A DNA stretch of 38,163 nt from assembly GCA_944363605.1 (NCBI GenBank), contig CALVUM010000030.1:1-38163 (forward strand), written 5' to 3'. The stretch comes from an uncultured Bacilli bacterium. Its GTDB lineage: Bacteria; Bacillota_I; Bacilli_A; RF39; UBA660. Positions 35,041 through 38,163 of the stretch are shown one piece after another (position 1 is the stretch's first letter; each line of letters begins with the position of its first letter). The translations under genes and the position numbers were made by a program. Under the pieces are notes generated by a model. That model was not told the origin of the DNA. It was given only the letters and a program-made list of their open reading frames with translations, and made no database searches.

Positions 35041-35082
35041 AAAGAGGAGTAAGGCAAGAAAGTTTCCTTACTCTTTCTTTTA
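35041..35082 (+). terminator. Internal terminator in the surface operon
   Basis: AAAGAGGAGTAAGG pairs with CCTTACTCTTT (one bulge), followed by CTTTT. It lies between paralogues B and C and is probably partial. Confidence 0.65.
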
Positions 35083-35104
35083 ATCCATTAAAGGGGTGAG
35101 AAAT

Positions 35105-36205
35105 ATTACAAAGAATACCGCAAAGAAAAAAAGTATAGGTTCTAAGAAAAATACCCAAACTAAAGAAAGGTTTAGAGATAAAAAAAACTTTAAACTGACT
35201 ATTGCGTTAATTGTACTTTTTGGATTATTGTTTATTTTTTCAACTTATGCTTGGTTCTCATCAAGTTTAAATGTTCAAGTGCGTACGTTTAATGTTGTAG
35301 TAGATCGAACAAGTGGACTTTTCATTTCTTTAGATGGAATAAATTTCGATAGTTCTGTAGAAATTAATTTAAATACAGTAATTCGTGATTTACGGGCAAC
35401 TTATCCTAATCATACAAATCAATGGGCAACTAATGGTCTTACACCTGTCTCTTCTAATGGAATTACAGATTCTAATAGTCCAGAGTTTAATATGTTCGCG
35501 AGCAATGGAGTTTTGTATTACAAAAGAGATCAAAATCGCGAGAATGGTTTTGTAACAACGGAGCAAATTGTAGAAACAGAACCTAAAGAGTATGCTTATT
35601 ATATTGCCTTTGATTTATTTTTTCAAAACATTACCGGTTCGCCTGTAAGTGATAATCTTTATTTAGATTATAGTTCTTCTTTTATTATGAATGCGGATGC
35701 TTCTGAAGAAATGCAAGGACTTGGGAATTCCGTACGTTTTGGAATAGTACGAATTGGCAGTACCAGTAATAACTCACCAGCTAATGTTGTTCAAAACATT
35801 TCTTGTAATGGACAATGTGAATCTATAATTTATGAGCCAAATAGCCGAAATCATACAAATTTGTCTATTGAAAGGGCAAGTAAATATGGCGTGAATTTAG
35901 TAAATGGCGAGCGTTTTTCCACTTATGCTTTTCAAAGAGCAGGTGGACCAATATATGTAAAAAATACTGTATCTGGTTCAGAGAATTTAGATTTAAATTA
36001 CTTTAGTTTACAAAATACTATTACTGAAGAAAATTTAGATGAACCACTTTTTCAAGTTCCAGATGGGATTACTAAAACACGGGTTTATTTGTGGATTGAA
36101 GGACAAGATATTGATAGTTTAGAAACAGAGTCTGAAGGAGCAGAATTAACAGTTTCAATAAACTTTACAAAAGATACTTTAGGATATAATACTTTTGATG
36201 AATAA
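35105..36205 (+). CDS. TYAWF-motif surface protein, paralogue C; probable ATT start
   Basis: About 366 residues. After a basic N-terminus and one membrane segment (LTIALIVLFGLLFIFSTYAWF) it has RTFNVVVDRTSGLFISLDG, YIAFDLFFQNITG and the terminal ITKTRVYLWIEGQDIDS, so it is a diverged third paralogue with a shorter middle. The only canonical start, GTG at 35096, lies inside the AAGGGGTGAG ribosome site. ATT at 35105 is spaced eight bases from it and gives TKNTAKKKS after the initiator, similar to MTKRNNK of paralogue A. I therefore prefer ATT. Surface location is by family resemblance. Confidence 0.75.
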   Translation: MTKNTAKKKSIGSKKNTQTKERFRDKKNFKLTIALIVLFGLLFIFSTYAWFSSSLNVQVRTFNVVVDRTSGLFISLDGINFDSSVEINLNTVIRDLRATYPNHTNQWATNGLTPVSSNGITDSNSPEFNMFASNGVLYYKRDQNRENGFVTTEQIVETEPKEYAYYIAFDLFFQNITGSPVSDNLYLDYSSSFIMNADASEEMQGLGNSVRFGIVRIGSTSNNSPANVVQNISCNGQCESIIYEPNSRNHTNLSIERASKYGVNLVNGERFSTYAFQRAGGPIYVKNTVSGSENLDLNYFSLQNTITEENLDEPLFQVPDGITKTRVYLWIEGQDIDSLETESEGAELTVSINFTKDTLGYNTFDE

Positions 36206-36230
36206 AAGAATGAGGGAAAAAGGTGATACT

Positions 36231-36377
36231 ATGAAAAATAATGAAAAAAAAGTGGATTTTGATTTATCACTTCTTAGTTTACAGGAGTTAATTACGGTTT
36301 ATCAAAAAGTTGCAGAATTTTTAGAGTTTTTAGAAAGTAAGAAAATTGGTGAAGAGAAGGGAGATGCTCATGAATAA
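36231..36377 (+). CDS. Small cytoplasmic protein, unrecognised
   Basis: Forty-eight residues from ATG at 36231, with AAAGGTGA spaced five bases upstream. The sequence (VDFDLSLLSLQELITVYQK, then VAEFLEFLES) is amphipathic and helical, suggesting a helical-hairpin or partner-binding peptide. Its stop overlaps the start of the following gene (ATGAATAA), so the two are translationally coupled and may interact. I considered the exonuclease VII small subunit but no large subunit is present and the match is weak. Confidence 0.65.
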   Translation: MKNNEKKVDFDLSLLSLQELITVYQKVAEFLEFLESKKIGEEKGDAHE

Positions 36378-38010
36378 TTTTTTGGATTTTATTCTTAAAG
36401 ATATTGAAACAAAAACGAGTGTCTTAGCAACTTTACCGACAAAAACAAAAACTCATGTAAAAAAGTATAATGCAACGGTCGAGGAATATGTAAAAAAATA
36501 TACGGATTATAAAACAAATTTAAAAAATTATTTGTTGGCTAAAAGCCGTTCTTTTGAAGTGAAAAATGAAGAAAAAACATCTGTAGATTCATTAACTAGT
36601 CATGTAGATGCCTTAGAACATGTGAAGTTCCTTTTAAATCCAACAAATACCTATTTTGAAAAAATGGGTTTTGATGAACTTTTGTTTCAACTTAGCAATT
36701 ATAATACATTTAATTTTACTTCATTAAATGAGCTTATTAATGGTTTTTTAGATAAGTTTCAAATTGCAGGTATTTCTTTAAGTCAAGAGGATTTTGATTA
36801 TACTTGTTATGTAAAAGAATATATGGCTTCTTTTTTAGATGTTCGGAGCAAGAAAATTGAAGGTCATGAAAAATTGTCTGAGGTTTTTGAGCAAATTTAT
36901 TGGGTGAACCCAGACATAATTGCACATATTGAACTGAATTTTCGAAAACTTATCCGAAAGAATGCTAAAAAATTTGAAAGTTATATAGAAAAAGTTCAAA
37001 AAGAATGGATGGAAAAAGAGCAAGTAACGAATTATTTGGATTGTGTAGAAAAAATTAAAAGTGCTTATCAAAGTTATCAAGTTGCTTCGAAAGAAAATGT
37101 TCACGATCTTGTTTTAGGATGTGAAAAAGGAGAGGTCGATATTTCTACTTTATTACAAGAAAGTAAAGTACGGAGTGCTGCTTATGAGGCATTAGTGCCT
37201 GAAACGGTTTTATTTTCAGATATAGAAGCAATGGGAAAAGTTTGTACTGTTTTAGAAAAGTTGGAAGCAAATGTTTTAGAATATAGTAAATATATGGAAT
37301 TTGAGCCTCTTATTACTGCTTTTAAAAACGAATATCAAAAGGCTGTTACAGAACTTCCTAAACCTGAACCCAAAAAAGGAGAAATTAGCGGTTTAAAAGA
37401 AGTTTTAAATAAAATAGAAAATGGTGAACAGGAATTAGAAAAATTGAATCGAAAAATTTCTGGAACGAAAAATCCGTTTTTTGATTTTAAAAATGAAATG
37501 GAAATTAAACAATTAAAAGCGAAATCTGTAGTAAAAGCCAAAGAATTATATGAACTTTATGCTAAATATGATGAAGAATATTTTAAAGAAAAAGTTTTAG
37601 ATATTTTAAATCCTACGTTAACGGTTTTAGATGTTTTACATTTATATAGTAGTTTTGATTATTTTAAGAAAAAAGCTTTACAGAAAGCCTTTCATTTAAC
37701 TACTTACGATGACATTAAAAGATATAATGAATCATTTGATTTATTTGCAAAGAATCCTAGTAATGTCATTGTTTCGGGAATGTTAGTGTTTGATGAAACA
37801 AATATTCCAAAAACTATAGTAAATAAATATCGTTTAAATGGAATTAAAATCGATGAAATGGATTTATCAATTGATAATATCCAAAATCTTTTAAATCGAA
37901 TAAAACTTATTTTAAGAATTCATTTAGTTGAAACGAGTACATTATCTGTTGAGAAAATTTGGTTTATGAGTCAAGTTCGAAAGTTAATGGAAAAAGAAGA
38001 ACAAAAATAA
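36370..38010 (+). CDS. Large helical cytoplasmic protein, unrecognised
   Basis: About 546 residues without signal peptide or membrane segment. It is Lys/Glu-rich and mostly helical, with several coiled-coil-like stretches (for example KIENGEQELEKLNRKISG near 360). I recognise no catalytic motif. It ends the surface-protein operon and is coupled to the 48-residue gene, so a role in assembly, localisation or regulation of the surface proteins is possible but is inference only. The ATG at 36370 is preferred to that at 36364 because GGGAG is better spaced. Confidence 0.7.
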   Translation: MNNFLDFILKDIETKTSVLATLPTKTKTHVKKYNATVEEYVKKYTDYKTNLKNYLLAKSRSFEVKNEEKTSVDSLTSHVDALEHVKFLLNPTNTYFEKMGFDELLFQLSNYNTFNFTSLNELINGFLDKFQIAGISLSQEDFDYTCYVKEYMASFLDVRSKKIEGHEKLSEVFEQIYWVNPDIIAHIELNFRKLIRKNAKKFESYIEKVQKEWMEKEQVTNYLDCVEKIKSAYQSYQVASKENVHDLVLGCEKGEVDISTLLQESKVRSAAYEALVPETVLFSDIEAMGKVCTVLEKLEANVLEYSKYMEFEPLITAFKNEYQKAVTELPKPEPKKGEISGLKEVLNKIENGEQELEKLNRKISGTKNPFFDFKNEMEIKQLKAKSVVKAKELYELYAKYDEEYFKEKVLDILNPTLTVLDVLHLYSSFDYFKKKALQKAFHLTTYDDIKRYNESFDLFAKNPSNVIVSGMLVFDETNIPKTIVNKYRLNGIKIDEMDLSIDNIQNLLNRIKLILRIHLVETSTLSVEKIWFMSQVRKLMEKEEQK

Positions 38011-38035
38011 AAGTTATGCTTGTCATAGCTTTTTT
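38011..38035 (+). terminator. Operon terminator
   Basis: AAGTTATG (38011-38018) pairs with CATAGCTT (38024-38031, one G-U), then T run. Confidence 0.8.
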
Positions 38036-38049
38036 AGGTTAATTTAAAT

Positions 38050-38077
38050 TCGGATATTCGAATTGGATATTCGAATT
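38050..38077 (+). repeat. Tandem GGATATTCGAATT repeat
   Basis: GGATATTCGAATT occurs twice, 13 bp each, separated by almost nothing, and each copy contains the palindrome ATTCGAAT. It could be a regulator site or a small structural repeat. Confidence 0.45.
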
Positions 38078-38079
38078 AT

Positions 38080-38112
38080 AAAAAATAGGCAAGAAGAGTA
38101 TGCCTATTTTTT
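38080..38112. terminator. Bidirectional intrinsic terminator
   Basis: AAAAAATAGGCA (38080-38091) pairs perfectly with TGCCTATTTTTT (38101-38112) around nine bases, giving T runs in both directions. Confidence 0.85.
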
Positions 38113-38163
38113 TGTAAGAAAAAAATTCATATCTAATTTTTCTATAGGAATATGTTCTAAATT
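38104..38163 (-). CDS. Possible 3' end of a minus-strand gene
   Basis: The minus strand from the window edge is open for 19 codons (NLEHIPIEKLDMNFFLTKK) and stops within the bidirectional terminator, a common arrangement for convergent genes. Too short to identify. Confidence 0.35.
   Translation of the reverse strand, partial: NLEHIPIEKLDMNFFLTKK

Noticed and set aside
36231-36377. Exonuclease VII small subunit
   Set aside because: Only general helical similarity; no XseA gene nearby and the XseB core pattern is missing.

Overview
The window is AT-rich and uses the standard code (TGA is a stop in cas4 and cas8, TGG encodes Trp). Shine-Dalgarno sequences are strong. It carries a NodB polysaccharide deacetylase, a PadR/HAAS pair, a YebC protein, a MacB-type ABC exporter and a family of anchored surface proteins with a TYAWF motif. 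Together these suggest a low-GC Firmicutes lineage, probably an uncultured gut-type Bacilli. I cannot fix the genus from sequence alone.

Layout. (1) 1-5223: an anchored surface protein, a ZIP metal transporter, yebC, a DUF1016-N protein and an OmpR-type two-component system. (2) 5224-8400: a small terminated locus with two more candidate response-regulator boxes, a zinc-ribbon protein, dusB, an MntP-like transporter, a possible small toxin-like peptide and tRNA-Asn. (3) 8479-15152: a MacB-like ABC exporter, a candidate sRNA, PadR plus a HAAS membrane protein, a lone ClpB-D1-like ATPase and a diaminopentanoate-dehydrogenase-like enzyme. (4) 15134-16959: an IS1202-group element with a 27-bp target duplication. 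(5) 17001-20744: a polysaccharide deacetylase, two small genes (one frameshifted), tRNA-His, a Nudix hydrolase and a Fic protein. (6) 21285-31183: a complete type I-B CRISPR-Cas locus. (7) 31258-38010: an operon of TYAWF surface proteins with two cytoplasmic proteins.

The CRISPR locus is cas6-cas8-cas7-cas5-cas3-cas4-cas1-cas2. It lies between two arrays that share an inverted, near-identical leader, so each array is read outward. Between the left leader and cas6 is a compact unit: an extended -10 promoter, a degenerate repeat with a conserved 5' handle, a 23-nt spacer, a second degenerate repeat with a conserved hairpin, and an intrinsic terminator. The spacer matches the cas promoter at 16 of its first 19 positions, next to a CCT motif. 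Two of the three mismatches fall at positions 6 and 12, which Cascade does not read. I interpret this as a CreR-type cas-regulating crRNA-like RNA that lets Cascade repress its own operon. It is the main discovery candidate.

Two further patterns stand out. Three genes (DUF1016-N, PadR and one surface protein) appear to start at ATT codons with well-placed ribosome binding sites. Two loci (cas1 and a small gene at 18450-18666) show single-A losses that break the reading frame, so cas1 may be inactive, slippage-rescued or affected by sequence error.
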